DNA from: Lingula anatina
Lineage: Eukaryota > Brachiopoda > Lingulata > Lingulida > Lingulidae
DNA length: 64,000 nt
Reading direction: 5' to 3'
Assembly (NCBI RefSeq): GCF_001039355.2
Contig: NW_019775631.1
Coordinates: 140,957-204,956 of the forward strand
In this document: positions 37,820-50,405 of the stretch, one piece after another
Layout: each line of letters begins with the position of its first letter
Position numbering within the stretch: the stretch's first letter is position 1
Program-made: the position numbers and the translations under genes
Notes under the pieces: model-generated
The model's database searches: none
What the model saw: only the letters and a program-made list of their open reading frames with translations
Told to the model about the DNA's origin: nothing

Positions 37820-38210
37820 ACTGTTGCATTGACTGTACGTGGAGTAATATTACCATGTTGAAACATAACTGGTCGGTCATGATCCCCTAATATATTTTCA
37901 ACACAGTTCCTTAAGTTCCTGTTCCAGTACTTGGATGCATTGCTCTGCGTTCAGGTTCCCATTGACCACTGCTAGTTCGCCTACACCATAGTGGCAAATA
38001 CAGCCCATACCATGAACTATGTGGGCTGCGTGCTGTCGACGAGAGTCAGAAAATTTGGAAGATAAATTCATACCCGCTGTTTTTCAAACCCTTACGCGTC
38101 AATCACTTCTGACAACACTGAACCCGCTTTCATCTAAGAACAGTATCATTGTCCAGTTGTTGGCCGCTGTTCATGTCATAGTTCTGGTATACCATATGAC
38201 TCAACGTGGA
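37820..38210 (-). pseudogene. Decayed Tc1/mariner-type transposase fragment
   Basis: Read on the minus strand with frame changes, the segment gives WTMILFLDESGFSVV and RVRVWK-like pieces. After these come GMGCICHYGV, VVNGNLNAEQCIQVLEQEL, and MFQHGNITP followed by TVNA. This matches the order of the Tc1/mariner DDE domain: an SDE-type first acidic block, RVRVWR, gG.I...g.l.vvnGnlna..Y, and FQ.DNA..H. The second catalytic Asp is replaced (QHGN for QDNA) and several stops and frameshifts are present, so it is inactive. Confidence 0.65.
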
Positions 38211-39141
38211 CGGTTCCTGACGGGAAATACGCAAAAAAAAATTGGCACAGAGGTCAGATTCGCCTCTATTACGCGACTAATGCAGCCACTGCATCAATGT
38301 CCTTTTTCGGAATACTGAACCTTCGGATAACCGAACCTTCGGAATAATGGTGGATTTGAGATCAGTGCTTCTTTATTTTTTGGAATACCAGTAAGTGCAT
38401 GTACATGTAGGTCAATATTCTACATCCCCAATCTTCGCGCTGATCGGTTGCCTAGCTGCATGTTATTATGGGGAAGGGATGACACTTTTTGGTGGGGAAT
38501 CAATGTGTGTCAACACTTCGAGCGCATGAATTTTTTAAGTTTTTGATGTTGCAGCACTCTAAAGACTGATTTATATTAAGAATCTTCTAAACAATAAATT
38601 AAGCTATCAAGAAAATTATGTTTGGTCTATTTTGCACCACAAAATGATATTTTGTTGGAATTAAATGTCTCCTACACGCCAAAGTCACCTGCGTGACGTA
38701 GTATTGTAACGAGACGCACACATCTGCTGTCTGTGATGTTAGTAGATACACAATGAGGTGTCCCCTAGGTGGCAGTTCTCGCGGGAGCCATGATAATCCT
38801 GCACGTTAAGTGACTGCCGTATTAATCTTTAAAAGATAAAAAAGCAGTGAACCGGTAACAAAATTTGTTTTTGTTCTATTGTGCGTTTGAAACCCCGTTC
38901 TTTTGTAGCACTGTTATTCTAACCCCGATATGAAAATGGCTCACCTTTTCTTGTAGCCATAGTGACCGGATATTGTTTATGTTATGAAGGCTGCTGGGTA
39001 CTTTCATAGGAGAAGCAAAAAAACGTTGATCTGCTCTGACTGCACAAGCCGACTGACAAACAAAACGGTGGGATTTACCTGCTCCCTGACGTTATTTACA
39101 GTGCAACGTTGTAGTAAAGTTGACTTTCGAGAAGAAACAAG

Positions 39142-41840
39142 ATGAAGACCCTGGCAGTTTTGATCGCGCTGGCTGCGACACTGGCAACTTGTAAGTACAC
39201 GGTATATTTTGATGATCCGTGTTACATCAAACTAAGTGTCTAAAAGAAAAGGTGTGCTCGAATTGCTCTACTTTTTATTACACAAATTACTTTTTATTAA
39301 TTAAATTTCGCTTTAAATTCTTTCTACATATGTGCACGCGCGCGCTCGTATGTGTGTGCACTTGTGGGTGGGGAAGGATGATTCTAAAACAAAAGTGCGA
39401 CATTTCCAAACCAGCTTTAACAAACCAGCTTTTTACAGGTTTTTATAATTTTCATTTTAAGGGCATTTTCTCTTCAGTACACTGAATGGGAGGGACTTCT
39501 AGAAGAGACAAAACAATGGTTTAATTAGTTTAAGGTCAAGCCACTTTCGCTTTGCTGAATTGCGCAGTAACGATCGATTCGCTTTCACGTAAATAACATC
39601 AAATGGGAGAACGCCTTGATTCATCTTGTGCGGTCCCGCCTGGCACCGTTTTAACAAAAGTCGTTTTCTACACTAACCCCAGGAAGAAGTTGATTTCGTT
39701 GCCATAAAACACTTTGTTGCCCAGGGAACACGGTGTTAACCCTCACTTAGACTGACCTCCTGTTAGCACCTTAGCTCAGAGGTTGCTAAAAAGGCCGGTG
39801 CAACAAACCATCCGCTTCCGGAAAAAAATGATTTATCTGAGACGGAGCTGAATTCGGCAAATAGCGCATTCAGGCGGTAATCCGAGCCCCAGAATTTAAG
39901 TCTTATGTGACGTGTCAAGTTTGACCTGCCTCCTTCCACTTCATGACATCTTCATTGTCCTCGCGCGGGCGCACCTCTTTATGATAACGTCTGTATATAC
40001 AATACCTGTTTATGGCTAACGCACTGTTGCACAAATCAGAATAATAGTGCAGAGCCGGTGAAGAGGTATTAGGGAGGTTACTGCCAATATTACGTATCAC
40101 AAGCTTGAAGTTACAGGCTAAAGGGACTGATTTGTATTTGAAATTTTCAGTTTTAATCTTAAAATAAACTATAACTTACATCATTACCTGAGTTGAATAT
40201 TGGCAAAAACAAGCTGAGCTGAGATTGTTCAGATTTATGAATAATCGATGATTATCGGTGAGTTTGCATTATACAATTTTGCGGTGTTTGGTGGAACCCA
40301 TTGTGGACTGAAGTGTTTATTTTTCATAATTGGTTACACTAAGGTGAAATTAAAGGTTTTATCGGGCTTTTTTCTCCTCAATTCGATTTTTTTGAGAAAA
40401 AAAGCAATTATTCCTACTCATGCATCATCGTGCGAACATGGCCTACACTTGGATTCAATGTTTTATACCATTCCTAAATAAATAATTAAGCTCTAAATGT
40501 CTGAAGGCCATATGTCTTTCTGTACATATTAAAATGTTTAGTAGACGTCAAATACTTTAATTTGTTTTTAATTCCTGAATTGGGAAGATAAGTAGCCTAA
40601 CTTTGGTGGATATTTGGACAAGACCAAAATGGCATTGGGACATTTTTATACACGCATAGTATACCTTTACCTGTGCAAATATATAAGATATAAATTTGTA
40701 TCATTTAGATATTCGGGATACTGATTGCATCTGGTTTTAGGAGAGTTCGATTTATATATATTCTCCTTGTACGGAATTATACATTGAACGTAAGAGCTTT
40801 AACCTACAGTTTTTATCAAATTGAAATACTATCCAGGTAGAGTTGAATTTCAACCGTGTTTAACTACCATGCAAAGATTTAATACAGACGAGAAAGATTG
40901 AGAAGGTTTCATATATACAGTAATACTACTTTCTTTGTGTTTAAATGATCAATAATTTACTTTTAAGAGCTTTTATTAATTTAGTTGTACATTCACAGGT
41001 TTTAGTCTCTCATAACCTTTAGTAGGGTGGATTTAATTTTTAAACGTGAGACGTTAATAAAATCGTCATTATTATTACTATACAGACACCTGGGATAAGC
41101 AAGTGCAGTGTTTATAACCCTCCGTGGGTTACGGTTACCTCACTATACGTAGCTGTTTTTACTTTTAGAAACGACACCGCAGAAAGATACCATAAAAATC
41201 CGCTGTAATAATGCAATGTTCTGTTTATTTTAATTGCTATTTTTTACATTAATCCTTCAGGTGACGCCTTTTCCTGCTACAGCTGTAGCGGTTCCAAGAG
41301 CTCCTCGTGCGGAGAGATCTTCAGGGCAAGTAGCTCCTATACAGTGTACTGTTACACCGCATGCTACAAGACCGTTTCTACAGTGGACTCTATTCTAGGT
41401 AGAGCACAAAAATGAACCACAGTATCATCGAGAACCGTACTTCTTTGTATGAGAGAGTTCGACGAAAATTTAAGGCTAAATAATTGATAAATACAATTTT
41501 TGTCTGGCTATGTCGCTATTTTGTTAGGTGGGTTACTTATTTGTTATTTCCCTATCTCGTTTACTTTTTTTACCTTTTTCTATTCATTTGTTTGTTTGGT
41601 TTTCATCAATTTATGCCATTTTATCCAGGGTCTAGCACCACGTACTCCAGGGGATGCACCTCACGTTCTTCGTATTCTCTGACCTGCTCCTCGGGCAGTG
41701 CTGGATACTTTATCGCCAGCGGTTCCACGGAGACTTGCTACTGCGGCAGCAGTTTGTGCAACTCCGCGTCAAACCTGCTGCCCTCTATCATCCAGATCGT
41801 CGTGTTTGTCTCTGCAGTTCTTTTCTTTCAGAAGTTTTAA
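39142..41840 (+). CDS. Ly6/LU three-finger GPI-anchored-type protein, copy I (complete)
   Basis: Exons are 39142-39190, 41261-41398 and 41629-41840, giving 132 codons plus TAA. The signal peptide is MKTLAVLIALAATLAT. Exon 2 has SCYSCSG, SCGEI, YCYTACYKT; exon 3 has RGC, LTCSS, TCYC and SLCN, and the tail NLLPSIIQIVVFVSAVLFF with the usual QKF end. It is the sister of G. Introns align over long stretches while the finger loops differ. It retains the standard C terminus that G has lost. Confidence 0.9.
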
Positions 41841-42108
41841 ATATAAATTGCACGATATGTAATGTTTGGGACCGTGAGCTGAAATAACAAGAAGAGGAAC
41901 AGAGAACTTTGAGAAAGGATTTGAATGGTTTACATGAGCTATTTTAGTCAGTATCAACAAGTATCAACTGTAAAGTTAGACGCATTAATTTTAAGATATT
42001 AATTATTTTATTCTGTATCAGCTATTATCAACTGTAAATGAGCTTTTCAAACTGTAAAATCCCAGACGATGAATGGACTGGAGCAATCTGTCGTGATCTC
42101 ATGATTAT

Positions 42109-42287
42109 CAGGCCCGTAGCCAGCAATGTCAAAAGTAGTTTTTTTCTGAAATAGTGTACCTATTATAATGAAACCTTCGTGGACCTAGACAAAATTTTAC
42201 CCAAAAAAGGAACTTTCTCGGCAAAAAGAACGGTTCTTTCGAACCATTCCCCCCCCTTCCCCCTCCCCTCCCCCAGCTACGGGCCTG
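42109..42287. mobile_element. MITE-like element family 3 (CAGGCCCGTAGC ends)
   Basis: Perfect 12-bp inverted ends CAGGCCCGTAGC and GCTACGGGCCTG enclose 179 bp with a GGTTCTTTCGAACC box and C-runs. Ends of the CAG...CTG type are common in hAT-like elements. Left-end fragments occur at 8893 and 16430, and related interior boxes near 18200, 20630 and 34940-35080. No matching target-site duplication is obvious here. Confidence 0.6.
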
Positions 42288-44106
42288 CTATGCACTGTAT
42301 TTATGAAAACGGGAGCACAGCATTTAGACAAGTTGTTTTTATATATAGTTATCAATCATTAAATAATTTAACGTAATGATTTTATATCATTTGTCAAATT
42401 TTGAATAGCTTAGTGTAACAGCACATGTATGTATATGTACACTGCACTTTCAATGTTTTTTCAACGGTATATTTATGTTTTCTTGTATATTTTTGTGATA
42501 TTCAGTGTCTCATAGCTCTGTATGGAACTGCCACGTTTTATTGTTCTTTGTTTGTATTCCTTTTTTATGGGTGAGACTTTAATAAAATATCTTGATCTTG
42601 GTATTATATTCTTATTACCATATGTAATTCCGTTAACACAGTCAAGCTGCATCAGCATGTGCATGAATAATAAAGAAGTGCTTATTCAACTTGTCTATTG
42701 AAAAATATATGTTGCCGCGTTAAAGTTTACACAAATTATGCAAGATTTGATGTATGATTACATACGATCATTAAAAATGTGTAATTCAATACGCTTTCTG
42801 TGATAGGTCATATCACACAAAAAGCGAACATTGAGCCATGTCAGTGACGTATACATTTCTCCATTATTATCACGGTTTTATACTAAAGTACCTTGCAGTA
42901 TGAAAATAAATAGCCATAATTGAAAAGTGATGTGAAAATACTTTTTAATATGTGTGTGTCACTGACGTGACTTATATATGTACTGCCATAGTTACTATAG
43001 TATGTTCATTGTTTTTTGGAATTACGGTGGTACGTATGTCAAAGAGACCGTGTTCGTACAGTACACGGCATTAAACTTGTCTGAACAACTAAATGCTGAG
43101 TAACCGTCCTTTATTGTTTTTAATTTCTCGAGGACTTGGCTGTCGTATATCTTCATATGTATACTGTACAAGTTCCCAACCACTCTCCCTACCGTGCGAA
43201 TACAATCGTATATTGTGTAATAAATATAATAAGTAAAAAGGCAAACAAAGGAAGTGGAGTGTAGCGTTTTACCGATATAAGAGGTGGCTTCGCGGAGACT
43301 AGTTGGGATGCATTTCCAAGCTGTAAGAATGAGTTGTTCTCTGCGTTACACATTTTACTGGTATAAATGAAGTGCACTTCATCCTGTGCCATATTGATCT
43401 GATGTGTTGTGTAAGGTCGCGTTTAGAACAGATGATCCGCGAACCAACTGATCAGCGGACCAAGAAGTTGTAGAGAAGGCCTAATGCAATTGGTTAAAGG
43501 GATAATAACTCTTCGTTTCGGCCAAAAAATGAATTTTCCTGGAGTAAACAACAATTTTCCCATACTTACCAATGGTTAATGAATCCATTTTTACATTCAA
43601 AGTTAGTCCCTGGTTTTTTTCTAAAAAGTTTGGTTTTTTGTTAAAATCTCTTAAGAGATTTTAGCAGAGTATAGCCATCAATGGAGGTCACGCGGTCTAA
43701 AGAAAATCTCAGATATCAGAATAATAGGTATAACTGCCGTTTTTGTGGTAAAACAGAATATATTATATTTCTATGAGTTATTCACAATGTTTTTATTGTG
43801 AAATATAGATCTCATACGAAGAGTTATTATCCCTTTAAAAGCTATCGTTGGTGGGTCGGTCATTTCGCAAAAAAAAAAAATAAATAAATAAAATAATAAT
43901 AATAATAATAATAATAATAATTAATAAATAAATAAATAAATATTTGAGTCGAGTGCAATCAGCTTAACTAAATGACTCTCCTTCTGTATCCTTATAGTCA
44001 CCAGCTTTTCTGTTTTTATGCCAGGAGAAGTCACCAGCTTTTCTGTGTTTTTTTTTTTTTTATGCCAGGAGAAGACGCATTAATCTGTTTAACTGACTAC
44101 ATAGAG

Positions 44107-44172
44107 CTTAAGTTCCCACGGAGTTGGATCGACCTACTTTGACCGATAGTGTCTATGGGAATGAACCCTAAG
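44107..44172. mobile_element. Short family-1 foldback upstream of J
   Basis: CTTAAGTTCCCACGG and TATGGGAATGAACCCTAAG are inverted ends of a 66-bp element with family-1 terminal words. It is repeated before gene K at about 49086-49149. Confidence 0.5.
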
Positions 44173-44482
44173 ATTTGAAACATATTTATTGATACGTCGG
44201 ATCTTACAAGCACCCGTCATCTGCTTAGTCTTATCTGAATACTGGACAAAATTTGAACAGCGAAATCAATATGTTAAGCTGCCCTCTACCAGCTCACTTA
44301 TTTACTGTTTGCCATGGTGACGTTGTGTGCGTTACCCAGGGAGGTTCTTGGTCAGCTGCCACAGTAATGTTGATCCTCACTTTACTGACCAGTGAGTTAA
44401 GCGGAACGGAGGGATTTATTGAGCTGTCTCGGACTGTTGAATTTTTATATGAGAAATTTGCACATTTACAGATACAGACAGG

Positions 44483-45849
44483 ATGAATACACTGACAATT
44501 TTGTTTACTTTGGCGGCAATGCTGGCTACATGTGAGTATAATGTAATTACGAGCACTCTCTCTCTCCCGCTCTCTCTCGATAAACATATGCAGGGCTGCT
44601 TGAAACCTGTGTCTTCTGAATTTCCCTTATTCTCAGTTTTATTTATAAAATAAACATGCTGACGCGTTTGTCCAACGGTGGAACACGTTAGGCTCTGAAT
44701 GATCATAAAGATGGTAAGTATAACTTTTATTTTTTTATACAGTTTGAGAAAAAGGCAACATTTGATTCAGGAAGAAAAAGAAGTTGTAAAGAGATTTCTT
44801 TACACAAATTCTTGCGTAGAGAGAGTCGCCTAAAGGGAGGTGTGGTTTTTTTTTAAAGCATTTAAAGAGGTGCGATATTGATCGCGCTTTTAGATAATAT
44901 ATCTTTTCAAGGACTTCGGTTGGTCACTTGTAGATTCCACCTATGGTCACCCCATCGCTCAGGTGGACAGTCAGTGACCAGTCCAAGTCTACATGGGTCA
45001 ATGTCGTCCTAGTTAAAGAAATAAGCTATGGCATTGACTGTAAGGGCGTATTCCCATAGATTTTAGATAGATCTATCCCCGTGGGGAGTCTCACTAGATT
45101 ACTGTCAGATAATCCGGCTTAAATGTCCGTCCCGCCTACTACAAGCTGTAAGGGGGTAATTAACATTCGTGCCCGCTCGGCTGACAGCTATTTAGCGTGA
45201 ACCCCCAGGGAGTTAGGTCGATCTAGTTTGGATCGATCTAATCACTGGGAATGGGGTCTTAGGCTGAAAATATGCTCACAATTATGTATAACGTATAATG
45301 TGTCTTTATGCATTTCCAAAATCAATCCCCGAGAAAATCTCGATCCGATGATCGGATCAAAATCCACTGTCATCCCACATCTGGGCGACTTTCTTTGTGT
45401 GCTGTCAAATATTGCTGTTCTACCATCATCAAATTTAGATGTATGTAAGGTATGCTAGTCACGCAAAGCTATCCAAACCCCAAACTCACCTACATAGGGA
45501 ATTAGTACCCTCTTCCAGGGCCGCAGTTATTATTGTGGACATTTTTGCTGAGGTGAGTACAGAGATTAGCCATCTATTTAACCAGAGACATATCTGTTAA
45601 TATCTAGTGAAAAGTCAATCTGTGGCTCTGGTAGAGGGTAGGGGATTAGCATCATATTTGTTGACTGTTTGGCTCAATATTTTCAAGCCGAGTGTTTGTT
45701 TTTGAAACAGGTGAAATCCTCAAACTGCTATCTTAACATGGGCCCCAAGGACGCATTTCTTGTGAACGTGTTTTGTCCTCTTGCGTGTGGTCTTCGAGCG
45801 GTTTTGGTTGTGTTTGCATGTGTGTGTGCGCGCGCTTGTCTTTGCAAAT

Positions 45850-45897
<48 letters not shown>

Positions 45898-46952
45898 GGT
45901 TGGTGGGTCGGATACTGAGATACCTGAAAAAAAATGTTAAAATCACCCCTTCATACTGACATGGTAACTTTCCTTTTCACATCTTATATATGCACTGCCC
46001 ATGCAGGTTCAGCAGCACTTGGGAAACCATTGAATTAATCATTTAGCTTTATTAATTACCACTCCCCTCTTTTCTCCCTTAGAACTACGCGATAACCCAA
46101 TACAGCAACACCAGGGAAACCAGTGATTAAGCGCATGTCTCGGTCTACACGAAGAAATGTTGTGTTCACCTCTTTTATTTCTCCCACAGGTACCGCCTTT
46201 ACCTGCTACACCTGTACCAGCGTTCTGAACAGTGGGTGTGACGGAGCGTTTACAGTGAGTAACCCTAGCTCCCTCTCCGGCAACTGTACCACGGCATGCT
46301 ACAAGGCTACAACCACCGTGGATACTTTCTTGGGTAAGATCACGACCGATTTTAAAAAATCGATAAATAGAAGAAAATAATAATGATTATAATAATAATA
46401 AAGAATTCAAAAAGTATAATTCAGGATAAGCCCGCATGCCTAGTTCATCTAAATAGAGCAATCAGTGATCAATATTCCATTGTAGGCCCGTTTTTGGTAA
46501 TGTCAGTGCCAAATAGCAAGAAATTAACTCGAATAGGCCAAAATACAATACATATTTATTCCTTAAATAAATAAATAAATAAATAAATAATGAAAAATGA
46601 GTTATTTTGGCTGAGGTCAGTGCACTGACTACTTTTCAAGTTAAATCAATGAATTTTATTTAATTCAAGATTAACTTCTCTGTATACTGACGCACTTGTC
46701 TCTTTACGTTATAATTTTCTAATCTTTAATTCCCCAGGATCGTCAACAACGTACACCAGGGGATGCGCCTCCACCACCCCGACCTCGTTCACCTGTTCCA
46801 GCAGCACCGCAGGCATCTCTGGTCTGGCCAGCGGTTCTACGGAGTCCTGCTACTGCAACACCGATAACTGCAACTCCGCCTCAAACCTGCTGCCCTCTAT
46901 CGTCCAGATCGTCACGATTGTCGCTGCAGCTTTATTCTTCCAGAAGTTCTAG
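44483..46952 (+). CDS. Ly6/LU three-finger GPI-anchored-type protein, copy J (complete)
   Basis: Exons are 44483-44531, 46190-46333 and 46738-46952, giving 135 codons plus TAG. The signal peptide MNTLTILFTLAAMLAT differs from the MKTLA type. Exon 2, at 144 nt the longest in the array, reads FTCYTCTSVLNSGCDGAF, then NCTTACYKA; exon 3 has RGC, FTCSS, SCYC, DNCN and NLLPSIVQIVTIVAAALFF, QKF. J and K form a separate subgroup by exon-1 sequence and loop lengths, yet share the 3' exon tail with the rest. An N-glycosylation sequon (NCT) sits in exon 2. A 77-codon upstream frame ends in TGA overlapping the start codon as ATGA. Confidence 0.9.
45041..45262. mobile_element. Foldback element family 1 in intron 1 of J
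   Basis: The ends are TAAGGGCGTATTCCCA and TGGGAATGGGGTCTTA. It lies inside a roughly 480-base stretch (44935-45413) that gene K lacks, so it is a copy-specific insertion or deletion. Confidence 0.65.
45506..45644. mobile_element. Family-2 MITE with ATTAG target-site duplication (J)
   Basis: The inverted ends TACCCTCTTCCAGGGC and GCTCTGGTAGAGGGTA are present. ATTAG flanks both sides (45501-45505 and 45645-45649), the expected 5-bp target-site duplication. The counterpart in intron 1 of K is 50015-50153 with the same ATTAG flanks. Confidence 0.75.
45852..45896. repeat. (GT)n microsatellite in intron 1 of J
   Basis: About 22 GT units. The K copy has an interrupted array at about 50357-50405. 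Confidence 0.9.
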
Positions 46953-47551
46953 AACTTTTGAATGCAATTAGTCAGCTTGGGGAGTAGGATCATCGCCACG
47001 AGATTGTAATAATTAGAATACATAGCTCTGAGAAAGGGAGGACAGTTGATTCGTTTTCTTCTCATCATATAGTTTATATAAGCGCATGTACCATTAGGCA
47101 ATAGTCCCTAAGTGCATAATATTTATTTGCGGGGGCTGTAAGATTAAACGCTAATAAATCGTCGTCAGTCTGAAACCGAAACGCCTGCAACGCCGTTTTT
47201 TCCCCACACTTATTGTGATGTTCATTTTAACAAAAGAATAAAACGGGTTTTAATTTTGAGTTCTCAAACAAGAGACTGTGGTATATTTTAATATTAAGAT
47301 ATATTAAAACGGGTTGAGTTCAGAAATCTTCCATAAATAAATGTTTGCTACTGACAAAATGTGTGGATATTATTTTAATATTCGAAACTAATTATAGGCC
47401 TATCTATCGGTATATCATCATTGCATGCTAGCGATTTGTAAAAGACCAATTAAATATGCCAGAGTGCGTCGTAAACATATCACTTAATATAACAGCGTAA
47501 TTCGCATACATCCAATGTAATAGATCTCATATTATTCTATATATAAATATA

Positions 47552-47553
<2 letters not shown>

Positions 47554-47588
<35 letters not shown>
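47554..47588. repeat. (GT)n microsatellite downstream of J
   Basis: A GT array just before the n join at 47609. It is matched at 52062-52091 downstream of K. Confidence 0.9.
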
Positions 47589-47591
<3 letters not shown>

Positions 47592-47608
47592 GAGGATTCT
47601 TCGTTCGA

Positions 47609-47609
47609 N
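47609..47609. other. Single-n assembly join
   Basis: To the left the sequence is the end of the J unit (GAGGATTCTTCGTTCGA). To the right it restarts at the position equivalent to about 42310, the start of the same unit. The K unit continues past the homologous point at 52105 into unique DNA, so the join is at a repeat boundary. Confidence 0.85.
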
Positions 47610-50364
47610 CCCGAGCACAGCATTTAGACAAGTTGCTTTTATATATAGGTATCAATCATTAAATAATTTAACGTAATGATTTTATATCATTTCTTAAATT
47701 TTGAATAGCTAAGTGTCACAGCACATGTATGTACAATGCACTTTCAATGTTTTTTAACGGTATATTTATGTTTTCATGTATATTTTTGTGATATTCAGTG
47801 TCTCATAGCTCTGTATGGAACTGTCACGTTTTATTGATCTTAATTTGTATTCCTTTTTTATGGGTGAGACTTAAATAAAATATCTTGATCTTGATCTTGG
47901 TATTATATTCTTATTACTGTATGTAACTCCGTTAACACAGACAAGCCGCATCAGCATGTGCATGAATAATAAAGAAGTGCTTATGCAACTTGTTTATTGA
48001 AAAATATGTTGCCGCGTTAAAAGTTACACAAATTATGCAAGATTTGATGTATGATTACATACGATCATTAAAAATGCGTAATTCAATAAGCTCTCTGTGA
48101 TAGGTCACGTCACACAAAAAGCGAACATTGAGCCATGTCAGTGACGTATACATTTTGTGTAATATTTGCATAATTTTGACTTTCTCCATTATTATCACGG
48201 TTTTATACTTAAGTACCTTGCAGTATGAAAATAAATAACCATAATTGAAAAGTGATGTGAAAATACTTTTCAATATGTGTGTGTCACTGACGTGACTTAT
48301 ATATGTAGGCCTACTGCCATAGTATGTTCATTGTTTTTGGAATTACGTTGGTACGTATGTCAAAGAGACCGTGATCGTACAGTGCATGGCATTAAACTTG
48401 TCTGAACAACTAAATGCTGGGTAACCGTCCTTTATTGTTTTTTTATTTCTCGAGGACTTGGCTCTCGTATATCTTCATATGCATACTGTACAAGTTCCCA
48501 ACCACTCTCCCTACCGTGCGAATACAACCGTATATTGTGTAATAAGTAAAATAAGTAAAAAGGCAAACAAAGGAAGTGGAGTGTAGCGTTTTACCGATAT
48601 AAGAGGTGGCCTCGCGGAGACTAGTTGGGATGCTCTTCCAAGCTGTAAGAATGAGTTGTTCTCTGCGTTACACATTTTTACTGGTGTAAATGAAGTGCAC
48701 TTCATCCTGTGCCATATTGATCTGATGTGTTGTCTAAGGTCGCGTTTAGAACAGATAATCCGCGGACCAACTGATCCGCGGACAAAGAAGTTGTAGAGAA
48801 GGCCTAATGCAATTGGTTAAAAGCTATCTTTGGTGGGTCGGTCATTTCGCAAAAAAAAAAAAAAAAAATAATAATAATAATTATAATAAATAAATAAAAA
48901 AATAATAATAATAATAATAAATAATTAAATAAATATTTGAGTCGAGTGCAATCAGCTTAACTTAATGACTCTCCTTCTGTATCCTTTTCTGTTTTTATGC
49001 CAGGAGAAGTAACCAGCTTTTCTGTTTTTTTTTTTTTTAATGCCAGGAGAAGACGCATTAATCTGTTTTACTGACTACATAGAGCTTAAGTTCCCACGGA
49101 GTTGGATCGACCTACGTTGACCGATAGTGTCTTTGGGAATGAACCCTAAGATTTGAAACATATTTATTAATACGTCGGATCTTACAAGCACCCGTCATCT
49201 GCTTAGTCTTATCTGAATACTGGACAAAATTTGAACAGCGAAATCAATATGTTAAGCTGCCCTCTACCAGCTCACTTATTTACTGTTTGCCATGGTGACG
49301 TTGTGTGCGTTACCCAGGGAGGTTCTTGGTCAGCTGCCACAGTAATGTTGATCCTCACTTTTCTGACCAGTGAGTTAAGCGGAACGGAGGGATTTATTGA
49401 GCTGTCTCGGACTGTTGAATTTTTATATGAGAAATTTGCACATTTACAGATACAGACAGGATGAATACACTGACAATTTTGTTCACTTTGGCGGCAATGC
49501 TGGCTACATGTGAGTATAATGTAATTACGAGCACTCTCTCTCTCTCCCGCTCTCTCTCGATAAACATATGCAGGGCTGCTTGAAACCTGTGTCTTCTGAA
49601 TTTCCCTTATTCTCAGTTTTATTTATATAATAAACATGCTGACGCGTTTGTCCAACGGTGGAACACGTTAGGCTCTGAATGATGATAAAGATGGTAAGTA
49701 TAACTTTTATTTTTTTATACAGTTTGAGAAAAAGGCAACATTTGATTCAGGAAGAAAAAGAGGTTGTAAAGAGATTTCTTTACAACTTCTTGGGTAGAGA
49801 GAGTCGCCTAAAGGGAGGTGTGGGTTTTTTTAAGCATTTAAAGAGGTGTGATATTGATCGCGCTTTTAGATAATTTATATCTTTTCAAGGACTTCGGTTG
49901 GTCACTTGTAGATTCCCCTATTGCTGTTCTACCATCATCAAATTTAGATGTATGTAAGGTATGCTAGTCACGCAAAGCTATCCAAACCCCAAACTCACCT
50001 ACATAGGGAATTAGTACCCTCTTCTAGGGCCGCAGTTATTATTGTGGACATTTTTGCTGAGGTGAGTACAGAGATCAGTCATCTATTTAACCAGAGACAT
50101 ATCTGTTAATATCAAGTGAAAAGTCAATCTTTGGCTCTGGCAGAGAGTAGGGGATTAGCATCAAATTTGTTGACTGTTTGGCTCAATATTTTCAAGGCGA
50201 GTGTTTGTTTTTGAAACAGGTGAAATCCTCAAACTGCTATCTTAACATGGGCCCCAAGGACGCATTTATTGTGAACGTGTTATGTCCTCTTGGGTGTGGT
50301 CTTCGAGCGGTTGCAGTTGTGTTTGCATGTGTGCTCGCGCTTGTTTGCTAGTAATGAGTGTGTG

Positions 50365-50405
<41 letters not shown>

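Larger units (their letters stand above)
38640..43400. repeat. G/I duplication unit (right copy)
   Basis: Colinear with about 31250-36125: same promoter leader, same exon 1, long matching introns and the same downstream retroelement tail. H and the transposase relic separate the two copies, so the pair arose from a roughly 5-kb duplication and is now clearly diverged. Confidence 0.75.
41841..44482. other. Intergenic between I and J
   Basis: It holds the family-3 element, the retroelement tail near 42580, the repeated segment to 43400, an A/AAT-rich low-complexity stretch at 43870-43945 and a short family-1 foldback at 44107-44172. No Ly6 exon is seen before 44483. Confidence 0.5.

Noticed and set aside
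43189-43392. Repeated minus-strand frame ending KRYTPLPLFAFLL
   Set aside because: Present in all three copies of a retroelement-bearing segment. It has no splice or start context and no known domain.
45669-45959. Cys/Val-rich frame across a GT array
   Set aside because: It is a microsatellite translation inside intron 1 of gene J.
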